Shown here piece after piece: positions 1 through 11,699 of a stretch of 64,000 nucleotides of DNA. Source of the DNA: Ziziphus jujuba (Eukaryota > Streptophyta > Magnoliopsida > Rosales > Rhamnaceae). The stretch spans positions 12,338,001 through 12,402,000 of the forward strand of contig NC_083386.1 of NCBI RefSeq assembly GCF_031755915.1, written 5' to 3'. The position numbers and the translations under genes were made by a program. Positions within the stretch are counted from its first letter, which is position 1. Each line of letters begins with the position of its first letter. A model generated the notes under the pieces. The model saw only the letters and a list, made by a program, of their open reading frames with translations. It was not told the origin of the DNA and ran no database searches.

Positions 1-2872
1 TGTTAATTATGAAAATACATAAATTAATTGATCAAGAATCTGAATAAAATGGAATTATTTTCCTGACATAAAAAAAAAAAACAGAAATATTTTCCTGCCA
101 ACTTTTCAAAAATTAAGAATCAAATTTTCCTTGCACCCACATTTTCCACCCTGCAGAGAAATTTTCCAAACACCTAGTACTACAATTTTTTTTTTTTCCT
201 CAAAAATTATCGTACTCCGACCGATTGGACATTTGACGTACGTTCTAGAAAAAAGTTTAATTTTCTCAATTTGATAACTTTCAAAAAATAGGCATGCATG
301 CATGCTCTTTTCTTCTTCTTCTTCTTCTGCTTCTTCTTCTTTTTATTTATTTATAATATTAGAGTGAGAGTTCAAACTCTGGATTATTTGAATTCTATTT
401 TGTTTGATTAACTCCTTGAATTAAATAAATTAATACAATGTTTACAAAGACTTTCACTTAAATAGTAGTCCAAATAATTTTTATTAAATTTTTTTTATAT
501 GAGGGTGAAATTGAACAAATTAAAGGCAAAATGGATGCTAATTATTATTTGTTGCATGGTTTGATATTTTCTTTTAAACTGCAATGCATTGTCCTTTGAT
601 TGTAACGTTTACTAAATTCTTGAGATACTTATGAATTCCAAGGTTAGTTTTTAGTTGAAATAATTGTACATAACATTGTTATTACCAAAAAGGAAAAAAA
701 AAAATTTGTACGCAATATCATAATATCATGTAAAATTCAGGACATATGGAACAGGCACTTGGTTTTTTTTTTTTTTTTAATGAAAATTCAAATTTAGATC
801 ATTATCTAAAGAATAATAATTTTTATCATTGGACTATTCTTATATTATCTAAGGAATAATAAATTTTATCACTGGACTATTTTTATAAGGACGCCACTTT
901 CCTTTTTTTTATTATTATTATTGACTTAATTATATAAATCCTCCTACTTTTAAAAGTGTAATTATTTATATAATTCTTAATTCAAAAATGTAATTATTTT
1001 TATATATTTTATAGTATACTATTTTTTCGAACAATAATCTTGATGTTGGATATCCCCAAATCCCAATATATATATATATATATATACATATACAAAGTTT
1101 AATTAATACATTTCAATAAAATAAAACAAAAAAGTTGAATATACTTCATTGCCTTATAATTTTGCCTAATTCACTCGAGAATCTTTAAGTTTTTTTTTTT
1201 TAATAAAGCCAAACAATTTAGTTTCCAAATTACCATTCCACTATCATTCATATTTATAAGGCCGATGTTAAATTTCAAATTTCCAAATTACAATATATAT
1301 ATATATATATATATTAGGATGATGCTAATTTATATACTTTATGTTAAATTCACACTAGAGTTCTCTAGTAATAGGACTATACCTTATAAGATAAGTAATT
1401 TGACAACAGAGTTATTGATAAGTACTTATTATATGAATAATTGAAAATGCATAAACACTTATAAATGGGGAGCTCCCTTGACTCCAAAGCTTGAACTCCA
1501 TTAATACTCAAGTAAGCTCAAGTTTTTAACTTAACCAACCATTTTTTTTTTTTCTTGAGCAAAGCATAAATTTCTCTAGCTTTATTAATGAATCTCTTTC
1601 CGGTGAGGCTATTTTTTAGGTTCATTGTTGTGGTTGTAAAGATTTGGCGGTCTATGAAGGTAAATTTGGTTGTAATTATGGTAGTCTTGATGAATGAAAG
1701 TTTAATTGGTCCAATGACTCTGACTATAGAGCGAGGTACATAACTAAGGAAGTTTGGTATCAATGACTGTGATACCTCTGATTGTGAAGTATATATATAT
1801 GATCTGGCGAAGGTGGGTACTGATACATAGATAGCCATGACAATTTTATGGAGATCATGATCAAATAGATAACAACAAGATTGAGTGAGAATTTAAACAT
1901 TTCCACACTTTCGAAGTGTTTCGATTCATAATTTCAAATACAAAAATAATAATAAATAAAAAGAAAAGAAGGAAGACAGAAAGAAGTAGATAAAAGCCAA
2001 TAAACTAATTTCAAAAATTACGATAAATTGACTTAAAATTGGAAAAATAAAAACAGAGTTAATTATTCAATGTTCAAATCAAACTCTTACAAGTAAGTAC
2101 ATGCAAATTAGCTAGCCAGCTTGCTTCTCCCTTCCCTCTCTATTCTTATTATTTGACTTTGAATTCCGTACTACCAAACCAATATCTTTTTATTCTTATT
2201 TCTTTTCTTTTTTTTTTTTTCTCTTTTTCCAAAAAAAAAAAAAATCTCCCAAAAACACATTTGTTCTTCTGGTATAAAGAACATAAAATATAAATTAAAT
2301 AAAAAAGATCCGATTGATTTATACCAAATTGGTAGCATGCATGACAATTTATCAAGCTATTATATTAGTTTTTTTTTTTCTTTGGTGTTATATATTGATA
2401 TATATATATATATATATATATTGGAAATCTACCTTACATTCTAGAAAAAGATAAGGGCTTCGGGTGGTTTAACTAATTAATTGAAACACATAAAATTTCT
2501 CTATGCTCAACAATTTCTTTGCCGAACATATTTTCCTTCATTTCATGATTTTGATCAAATTAATTCGTCCAGCTAATTATAAACGATATCAAAAACAGTT
2601 AAATTAAAAAGGTATAAAAAAAGACCATCATAAGTATGCTTTCAATTTATGTAATATTAATAATAAACAAATATAATTGTACACAGTATATAAACATAGC
2701 AAGAGAAATCAAGAAAAAAACTGACCCAAAAAAAAAAAAAAAAACAATGAAGAATAAAGAAGAAGAAGAAAGAAAAGAAAAAAAAAAAAAGAAAAAAGAA
2801 GAAATATAAGAGCAAACCTGGATCCTAATATCCTATATGTAAAATTTAAAAAAAAAAAAAAAATTGTGATAA
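1..2872. other. Gene-free AT-rich flank downstream of the zinc-finger gene
   Basis: No coding region is supportable here. The stretch holds long A and T runs, (TA)n tracts near 1070-1086, 1292-1313 and 2400-2421, and purine-rich DNA near 2745-2810. The open frames in it are short, of low complexity and match no family I recognise. Since the zinc-finger gene ends at 2873 on the minus strand, its 3' UTR must lie in the last few hundred bases. Confidence 0.7.
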
Positions 2873-3442
2873 TCACAAAAAACAATTAACAAGTGAAACA
2901 GTACTCTTCCCCAGCTGAAGGATCTTGATGTCGTTCTCTAAAGGCGTCAAATTCAGATCCAAACACAAAACTCTTCTACTGTTATTATCTGTCTTCTTCA
3001 CCACCGGTACTACTCTCGTCGGAGAAGAAGAAGAAGAAGAAGAAGAAGAAAAGCGATCCTGCAGAGGAAGACGAGGAGAAGAACCTTGGTTTTCGTTCAT
3101 TGCGGCTCTGTGCCTCCTCATGTGACCTCCCAAGGCCTGTCCTATGGCGAACTCCAGTCCGCACACGCTGCACTCGTGAGTCTTAGGCTTCATCGGCGAC
3201 GAACCTTGAGATTGGCTATTATCGGAGCTTCCATCTCCGGTCAACCTTGGTTTCTTATGGCTAGCCCTATGACCACCCAAGGCTTGAAACGATGGAAATG
3301 TCCGGTTACAGGTCTTGCACTCGAAAACCCGAGCCGGTGATGAGTTCGATGACGAATCGATTTCGCCTCCTTGAGAGAGAAACATCAAGTAGTTGGCCAT
3401 GGTTATGTTCTCTACCTCTCTTTCTGTTATGCTTCTCTTCAT
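2873..3442 (-). CDS. C2H2 zinc-finger transcriptional repressor, ZAT11/ZAT12-like (189 aa)
   Basis: Single-exon C1-2i type plant zinc-finger protein, nuclear, expected to repress stress-response genes. Seen: two C2H2 fingers, Cys42-Cys45-His58-His62 and Cys91-Cys94-His107-His111, each with the plant-specific QALGGH core (53-58 and 102-107). An N-terminal L-box-like stretch (MANYLMFLSQ, 15-24) and a C-terminal EAR repression motif LDLNLTPLEND (161-171) are present. A poly-serine run begins near residue 132 and is encoded by a TCT/TTC-type microsatellite around 3018-3047, so its length may vary between alleles. The open frame runs 76 codons further upstream, but that part is a hydrophobic/Lys/Phe translation of T-rich leader DNA. 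I chose the ATG at 3442 because homologues begin with MKR. The C-terminal motif fits ZAT11 best; ZAT12 and ZAT7 are close relatives. Length is normal for the family. Confidence 0.93.
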   Translation of the reverse strand: MKRSITEREVENITMANYLMFLSQGGEIDSSSNSSPARVFECKTCNRTFPSFQALGGHRASHKKPRLTGDGSSDNSQSQGSSPMKPKTHECSVCGLEFAIGQALGGHMRRHRAAMNENQGSSPRLPLQDRFSSSSSSSSSPTRVVPVVKKTDNNSRRVLCLDLNLTPLENDIKILQLGKSTVSLVNCFL

Positions 3443-3596
3443 AATTCCAAAAAGGAAGGGAAAAAAAAAAAAATACAAAATGTTAAAAGGGTGTGTTTGG
3501 ATGTGGGAATAGTGGGTTTTTTTTTTTTTTTTCCCAATAATTTTTGGTGAAGTGTTGAAAGGGAATAGAACGTTTGGGGGAAAGGAAGGGATGGAT

Positions 3597-3604
3597 ATAA
3601 ATAG
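3597..3604 (-). promoter_or_regulatory. TATA box of the ZAT-like gene
   Basis: Reads TATTTATA on the minus strand, about 155 bases upstream of the start codon, which would give a leader of roughly 120-130 bases. A second, weaker AT block at 3614-3621 reads TATAAAAG only on the plus strand. Inferred from position; no transcript evidence. Confidence 0.5.
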
Positions 3605-3639
3605 AATGTGAAAAATGGGAGCTATAAAAGGCCTAGCTA

Positions 3640-3703
3640 GGTCAAGTAGTGAGACCAAGAGCTCTTTCATTGGGTTGACATTTTGGGAATGACATTTTTG
3701 ACC
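3640..3703. promoter_or_regulatory. W-box cluster upstream of the ZAT-like gene
   Basis: Three TTGAC cores lie just upstream of the TATA box: TTGACC on the minus strand (3640-3645), TTGACA on the plus strand (3675-3680) and TTGACC on the plus strand (3698-3703). W-boxes bind WRKY factors and are common in promoters of stress-induced ZAT genes. A G-box CACGTG lies further out at 4386-4391. Confidence 0.45.
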
Positions 3704-5100
3704 TTGTTACTTGTAGGATAAGAAAAAACAGATGGATGCTGATTTTAGGAAATTAAATATTAGTTTTTATACGAATCAAATTTTTGGGGAGGTTTTAGAT
3801 TTAATTAATTTAAAAAAAAATTAAACTAACCAAGTGTGAATTGAGAAAGTGTATAGACCGTAATAAACGAAAGCAACAACGTAAGCATGAGCAAGTGGCT
3901 GAGACAATGCAATTAGCAAATAGCCAAAATAAAAGTCTACTTTTTGAAACCTCTTCTTTCTGTTATGTCTTTCTTACAATCTTCGTCTTTCTAGAAGGTT
4001 CTCACATTTCTTGCTACTTATTTTAACTTTTTTTTTTTTATAAATAAAAATTAACTATATATTGTGTTTTACTGGTAGAAATTCGGAACGGAAAATAGTT
4101 TTTTTTTTTTTTTCCTTCTTACTTACTAGATGATATTATCTCTAATATTAGATCGATGGTGAATATTTCCACTTCGGACTTTTTCTTTCACAAAGTTTGC
4201 ATTTTGGAAACTGCCACCTGGTAACAATAGGAAAAAGACAACTTCAATAAATGATTTTATATGTTTCAGTACTGATAAAATTATAAACTGTGAAACAAAA
4301 GAACAAAATAAAAGTCTAATAAAAATTATATTCAAACATTTATGAAGATTTCTTGTGGCATAATAAAATATTAATGTGTCAATACCACGTGATAATGACT
4401 AATTAATTAAAAAAAGAAAGCATTTTATTAATATTTTCAGTAGCTTCTAAACATATTTATGTTAGTACATGTGAAATGATAGGCATTCCAGTGTTCCAGA
4501 TATATCATCACTTGTGATATGGAGTAGCTACTTTTTCACACTCGTTGAACTTGTTTGTTTGTTTTTGTTTTATTTGTTTTATTTTATTTTTTAATTTACT
4601 ATTATAATTAGTCCCACTACCTTAACATTATTTGATTAAAAGTTTTTAGTACTGTTTGTGTCGCGTTTTGGTAACAAGAACTCAAAAAGGGCATCGTCGC
4701 AGATAGAATAATTATGTGGATAGCAATTGCAGTGTGTGAAGGGTGGCGTGTCGTGTAAAAGCAGTTCTTCTTTTACGCGTCTAGCGATATTCATAAACCC
4801 CGTAATCTTTATTTTTATATTAATCTGTTATTCTACATAAACTTATTATAACTTATAATGAAAGATATTGTAATGTGATATAGGTGACAAACAAGCTTTT
4901 AAAACTAAAAATTAATTATAAATTGTGACAATTCTAGAGAATTGTTTTGGTAACATTTTTTTTCATTATATACATATATAGATATAAAGACTTTCGATGT
5001 AAGTTGAAAGATAATTTGGAGCAAAAATATTAAAATCATAACATATATATATATATATACAATTTTACTATAAAAAAATAAATCATAACTGTATCATAAG

Positions 5101-5179
5101 AGGTGTGCCATAAGTTTATTACCAACAATAAACTGTATTTTCAAATTAATTGTTGACAATAAACTGGTGGCATACCTTT
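5101..5179. repeat. MITE-like hairpin element, copy 1
   Basis: The left arm starting at 5101 (AGGTGTGCCATAAGTTTATT) is matched by the complement of the right arm ending near 5179, which reads AGGTATGCCACCAGTTTATT. An AT-rich loop of about 25 bases separates the arms. A related element lies at 5514-5592. Flanking similarity extends outward on both sides, so the full element may be somewhat longer. Confidence 0.6.
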
Positions 5180-5420
5180 TACATTACGGAATTAGCACAC
5201 ACTATAGCAAAGCTATATATATATATATAATTATAGAAAGAGTTTCTAATATAGGAAATCCCAAACAAATTTTATCAGAACACAATAAAAACTATAGCTT
5301 TTAAAAAACCGTTATTTATTGTATATATAAATCTTTTATACTGGTGTCTCGGACAAAATTCATTGGAATTTCCTATATGTGAGAAAAATTATATCATTAT
5401 GTATATAATTATATATACAT

Positions 5421-5474
<54 letters not shown>

Positions 5475-5513
5475 GTAAATAATTTTACTAAAAGCATGTC
5501 AGTTCACTGCCAT

Positions 5514-5592
5514 AAAAGGCACGCCATCAGTTTATTATTGACAATAAAATTAAATTTTTGAATTTATTATAATAGATTGGTGATATGCCTTT
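5514..5592. repeat. MITE-like hairpin element, copy 2
   Basis: The left arm AAAGGCACGCCATCAGTTTA pairs with the complement of the right arm ending near 5592, which begins AAAGGCATATCACCAAT. Both arms are diverged versions of those at 5101-5179, in the same orientation, and both copies run into (TA)n on the right. Confidence 0.6.
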
Positions 5593-8500
5593 ATAGTGTA
5601 GAACCGATATACACGGTAGCAAATTGTATATATATATATATATTATAAACTTGCGGTATATGTGATACTCTTTTAGCATTTGTCACATTAAGTATCCATC
5701 ATATAATAAAATAAAAAATTCAATAACTAGAAAATTCTTTTACGCCTATATTTATATTTATATTATATCAAAAAAAAAATTTTTTTGGCGCAATTATATT
5801 TATATCATTTAGTGGCAATGTCATGGTGCTGACGCAGGCTGTATTGCATATATACATGGATCCTACTCGGAAAGACAACCAATGGATGCGTATTTAAATT
5901 AAACGACTAGAAAATCTAAGAAATGTACCAGCTTGGTTTCAAAGATATAGATTCGATGCAAGTTGTTGGATTTTGATTTATACTTTCAAGTTTATCTCTT
6001 AAGACAACAAAATCAACTTTCCACCAAAAAAACAAAAAAAAAAATCAACTATATTTTTGGAGTTGTTGAAAGAGAGCTTGATTCAATTTCTCTGAAATTT
6101 AACGGATGACTTTCGTCTTTCTTTATTTAATTTCCACAAAATGGTGCTGAATTATCTGCAATTTTGTACCGTACCCATATAAAATATAAACGTAATTTTT
6201 TATTAATAATACGAGTTTATTAATATATATATATATATATATATTAATTTAAGATCATAAGCTAAATTTATTTATGTATGTACAGATGGATATGGGCTAG
6301 TGACATGCCAAGTCAAAGGCAAGGCACATGCCCAAGTCAAAGTAATTAATATGACGTATTAAGACCTCTATTGCTTGCGTCAACAAGTATTTGCTTCGAT
6401 TATTATTATTTCTTATTTTCTTTTTTTCAAAATTATGAGTAAATTTCATAGGAAACTTCTTCATTTTTTTTATCCTTATCAGAAAAAAAAAGGGGTTTTC
6501 TTAGCATTACTAGTGAGAAAGAAAGTTGGGATAGATTAATTTAATCAATCAAGTAGGGATAGGATTTCAAGGTAGACGAACCGTACACTCCTTGTGTTTT
6601 CCACAAGTTTTCCATAACGACTAAATATACAATAAAGTCTAATTATATTTACTCTAAATCCTAAAAGTACCTATAATCCAATTGATAGGAATATTAATGG
6701 CTAAAACTCCGTTTAGATGGTTGAATTTCAAAATTGCACCTACTAGCACTCATTTTTCTACATGTTTATTGCACTCTGCAAAGTCTTTATATATCTTTAA
6801 CTTGTAACCTACGTATTTCGGAAGAAGTGAATTCTAAATGCGTGTAAAAAAGAATTAGCATAATTAGTTGCTTGATTAATTAATGTAAAATAGAATCGAT
6901 ATATGTTTCTAATCCTGGTTCATTCCTTTATCATATGTTTGCAACTTTTTTTTTTTTTTTACTGTTTTTGGTAAAGAAAATCCTTGCCATCAATAATTTG
7001 AAAAGAATATACGGCTTTGCATTTAATTAAGCATATATATATATATATATATATATATATTACACATTTAAGAAAAAAATTGAAAGGAACAACATGTGGT
7101 TTATTAGAAGACCAAGAATACAGATAAGAACAAAAAATATTAAAAGTATCATCAACAAGTCTAAATTTTTGCTGCCTGAAATAGAACAAGGGAAATTGTC
7201 AAGGGAAAATACAGCAGCAAGAAAGAATAAATTATCTTGCTCAAGTTTATTTGTCGCACAATGGCAATTGTCTCTCATCCATAAATTTGGTTCTCGATTT
7301 CTTGACTAATCCTGTCTAAATCTTATCTAAAATATCATTGACCACAAGTCATCAAGAAATTAATTCATCCTTCTGATTAAACTCCTTCTATAGTAAATTA
7401 TCGAATTAAAATTAATTTAATTAATTGAATTTATATATATATATATATATATATTGTATCAAATTAAGGTAACTGTGCATGCAATATTAGTTAATTAATT
7501 AATGTAACAATCACTTCAAAAAAAATTTTAATGTAACAATAAATTCAATGTGCTAGAATGAATCTGAATATGAACAGAATTTGTGATCTAAGGGGTTTCT
7601 TGTTTTGATGGTTTCCGCTAAAAGTTCCAGTGAGTTACTTGGAAAGCCACTTGGGAATTTGAAATAATAGTAATTAACATTTTGCAAGCTGGCTACCTTG
7701 AAAATTATATTCAATGACTTGGAGAACTTAAAAAAAATAATAATAAAAAATGCTTATTATCCCTCTCTTTTTTTTTTCTTTTTTTTCCAATAAATTTATT
7801 AATGAGTTTGACAATTGCAACCTTTAAAAACTAAATTAGAAATATAAAAATAAAAGACTAAAAAACGGGGCTTAAAGATAATTAGCTCACAAAAAAACAG
7901 TAAATCTGTCTCGAAAGTTCACGAAGAAGCATTAAAATAAATGTTATAAAACACATACTAACCTAGTTACCACTAATTTTAAATTACCAAACAAATATTA
8001 TATATATAATTAAGTGCCTTTTACGTGGTTTTACAAAATGCAATACAATTAGGCTTTGATATTTAATGTTAATTGATTGCACGTCATTTTTAATTTTTAA
8101 TTTTATCAATTTTGTTCACAAAAAAATTATAATTAACTTATATATATATATATATATATAATACTGTTATTGTGAATGAAATTAGATACCACATGATAGG
8201 TGATAGTTATCTATAATTGTTAGATTTATATAATTTGTATGATTTTAGGATTATAAATAATTATCCCCGTCAAATAATGGATAACTTATTCCAAAATAAC
8301 AGTTTCGTATGTTAGTGTGTATATATATATATATATATAATTCTCTTGAAACACAACCTTACAAGGGTTTTTTCTTTCCATTTTTTTTTTTTTTTAAAGG
8401 ATACTATCTCACAAGGTTAACCCATAACAAGAGCAATAAAAGTATTATATATTGATTAAAATTTTCAAATTTAGCCAATGATAAAATTTTCTTCGCACAA

Positions 8501-8659
8501 CTCCAAGATTGATGAAAATGAATATGACGTCCGTTAAAAAGTTTGTTCCTAATCACTTTCTTTACAATTTGCAAATTTCTTTAGCCATACGTGTCTCACA
8601 TGTAAAATATTGAAACTTAATCATAAAATGAACTCATATGCATGTATTGTGTGTGTGTG

Positions 8660-8691
<32 letters not shown>

Positions 8692-9134
8692 CACAATTTT
8701 TATTGGCACCATCTGGACAGCATATATGCTAAGTGTTTTAACTGTTTATAAGCGTTAATAGATGCCTATATATGTTTAACTACTAAAAATAAAATATTAA
8801 GTGTCCAACATAAGTGCTCCGATATTATCCAATAGAGAAGTTGAAGTTATACATATATCTTTCATTTGTAAGTGGTTAGGCATCCACATATTATATCCAA
8901 TGATGTTCAGTTGAAAAAAGTATATATATATATATATATGTATATATATTATGATTATCAAGTGTAGACATCCATACTTAAAAGGAACTACATACATATT
9001 GTAGTTCAAATCATCTGACTCAGCCCAATCCTTATTATTATTTTTTTTTAATGGTGTAAGTGTTCATGTATTTTCCCACAAGTTACCAAACAAATATACA
9101 GAAACAGTAAATATATATATATATATATACACAT

Positions 9135-9173
<39 letters not shown>

Positions 9174-10099
9174 ATGAGGAAAAATAATTACTGAAAAATT
9201 ATAATTATGTATAATTAAAGTTGTGCAACTGCAATCCAACATCCATGAAAATTTAGTTTGGGCCGGGTCTCAAATTTAGTTTTATCATTTATGGGCTTTT
9301 AATTTGTTTTGTCATTTGTGCACGTGATTACCATGAAGATGACTGAGTCATGCAATGACAACATCATGTACCTATCAAAAATATATGCCACGTTTCCAGA
9401 AACAAAAGGAAAAAAGTGTATGCAAGGTTTTTTCTTTTTCTTGATATGTTATTTGTCACTTGCCAGTATGTCTGTCTTTCACAGAGATAAGCAAAGTAAC
9501 TTCTTAAATGCGGCCTAAAAACGGTTGTGAAATATTGTACCATGGTTAGGTAGCTACCAAAAATGTAAACCACCATAAATTACTTCCCTAATACAGACAT
9601 TGGCCCAATAGTCCATGTCAATCTCCAAGTTCTTTAAATATATAAAAATAGGCTTTCAATTAAATTTTTTATTTATTTATTAAATGTTGCTAGGGATACA
9701 GTTAATATACAATAGAGTTTTAGAAATTCAAATTTTAATTTTGTGAAAAAAAAAATTTAAAATTTAATTATTATTTTTTTTTCCAAATTAGTGCGATATT
9801 GTTACAATCAAATCTAGCACTTTACATGAAGTTAATTGTTATATAAAAAAAAAAATTTACTTTTTTGTCGATCATCAATGACACGCGTTTACTATTTGAC
9901 AATTTTATATGGCTTTTCAAAAATGTTAATTTTTGTAAAAATTAATTTTCACAAAAATTAAGATTTTAAAATAAAAAATCAATACATAACTAAATGTTAT
10001 TGATTGATAAATGATTTCATATATGATTCTAACAATGATAAATAGCAAAATTCATTATTATATAGGTTGTACAATATGAAGGATTTATTGTGTATAAAT

Positions 10100-10670
10100 G
10101 TTGCAGCTGAAGCGACAGAAGTCCTCACAAATATATTGTAGTTGAAGTGAGATCGATCAAATTGTTCAGGTATACAAACTATTAGAATAGAAGTTAGAAT
10201 CATTTTTCAATAGAATAATTCTTTCTTATAAAGAATTATTTTTCTACGAATTTATAAAGAATTTATTTCAATACTAAAAGTGGGTTAATACCCACGATGA
10301 AGGACATTCTACCAAGCAAATCAATATTCAAATGTTTTAGTCGAAACAAGCTTGATCAAATCGTTAGGGAATACCTTTTCCATATGAGTAATTTTTTCTT
10401 AGAACCTATTGTTGGTACTAAAAGTTGCTTAATAACCTAAAGCGGATGACATTCTACCCAACAAAATCAATACTTGAATGATGTAATTGGAGCAAGATTG
10501 ATCGAATATTTTGGGCACACAAATTTTTTGAATACAAATTATACTCCCCTTCAATAAAAGTATTTCTTTTTTGTTTTTTTTTTTTTAAATAAAAAGTCCA
10601 ATTTGATACTAATTCAAAGTAGGATAGTAACCCACAGTGAAGGACATTCTACCCAACAAAGCCAATATTT
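10100..10670 (+). repeat. Degenerate tandem repeat, period about 140-190 bp, 3-4 copies
   Basis: A shared core, GACATTCTACC followed by (A/C)A(A/G)CAAA, occurs near 10302, 10448 and 10645, each time preceded by a TACTAA-type block (10271, 10412, 10604). The second half of the unit, with GATCAAAT or GATCGAAT and ATACAAA motifs, occurs near 10150, 10353 and 10500. The copies differ by indels. No coding frame is apparent; the origin is unknown. Confidence 0.55.
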
Positions 10671-11699
10671 TTAATACCATTTTATATTGTTAATACATAA
10701 AAATATCTTGCTCATTAACATTTTATGAATATTTTGACATAGTTATCGAGTTTAAACTAATTTTCATACAATTTTTTTTGTTATTAATTTATCCAACTAT
10801 AAACTTGGTGTATTTTAATTTTGCAATATTTTGTTTATTAAGTTTACTAGTTGCTATATGGATTAATTTTTCATTGTATTTGTTTTTTCACAAAAAAACA
10901 ACTGAGATCTTTATGTTTTTTCGTATAGGACAAACCAATATATTTGTGAATATAACCTACAATAGATTGGATTTACTAAATAATTCTTTCTATGTAAATA
11001 TTAATTTTTTCTCCCAAAAAGACAATATTTTTGTCTGCAATTTTTTTTTTTTTGGGGAAGAGAAAATTATGTAAAATATATTTGTCAGCAATTTTTTTTT
11101 TGGGAAGAGAAAACTATGTACAAGTTAGAGAATTGTAATACATATACTTTGTTAGCAGCTAGCTGAATTCATATATGCTTTATGGGTGCAAAAATTTGAT
11201 TTGCTTGGGTTCTAATAAATGAGCTTCAAGTTGCTTCTGGGCATGATTTGGACCATACACAAAAGTTGATATGGTATGAAAATTTACAGCGGAAAACAAA
11301 AGTAGTAGAAAATTGTATGAGAAAACCATAATTAATCACACTGTAGATTTTCTCAATAAGTTTCATATTGAAAGATAAAAAGTAAATAAATGAATTGGAT
11401 ATTCACTTCTATATTCTCTACAGAGAGTAATTATCTGACACTTTATGACACTTTATTTATGTTTCTAATTTAGCAAATATTTGAACACTTTTGCAATCAT
11501 CATCTACAGTATCTTTAATTATGATATGCGAAAGAGGGCTATTATAAGGGAAAATATTTTAATGAGATGGAGGTATTATGAATTTTATTTATGTGAATAG
11601 ACTTTGCATATAGATTTCATAAATAAATATGATAGGCAAACAACGTAAACCTTACTTATGTATAAAGGTCTTGGGGAAAATTATCTCACCTAATCAATA

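Larger units (their letters stand above)
3705..11690. other. Long gene-free region with microsatellites and small repeats
   Basis: About 8 kb with no recognisable gene. It contains (TA)n tracts near 5050, 5445-5466, 7033-7060, 7433-7454, 8139-8160, 8321-8338 and 8677-8690, a compound (TA)n(CA)n(TA)n near 9113-9173, two related hairpin elements and a degenerate long-period repeat (both listed separately). Open frames here are short, hydrophobic or T-run driven, and several are translations of the dinucleotide tracts. Confidence 0.65.

Noticed and set aside
1518..1838. 106-codon minus-strand open frame
   Set aside because: No motif or family resemblance, ends in a Lys run made by poly-T, and lies in low-complexity DNA.
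2925..3340. Plus-strand open frames over the ZAT-like gene
   Set aside because: They are antisense shadows of the zinc-finger and poly-Ser codons.
3443..3670. Upstream extension of the ZAT-like open frame (76 codons)
   Set aside because: It translates T-rich leader DNA including the TATA box, and known ZAT proteins start with MKR at 3442.
9048..9242. Minus-strand open frame with Tyr-Ile and Cys-Val runs
   Set aside because: It is a direct translation of the (TA)n and (CA)n tracts.
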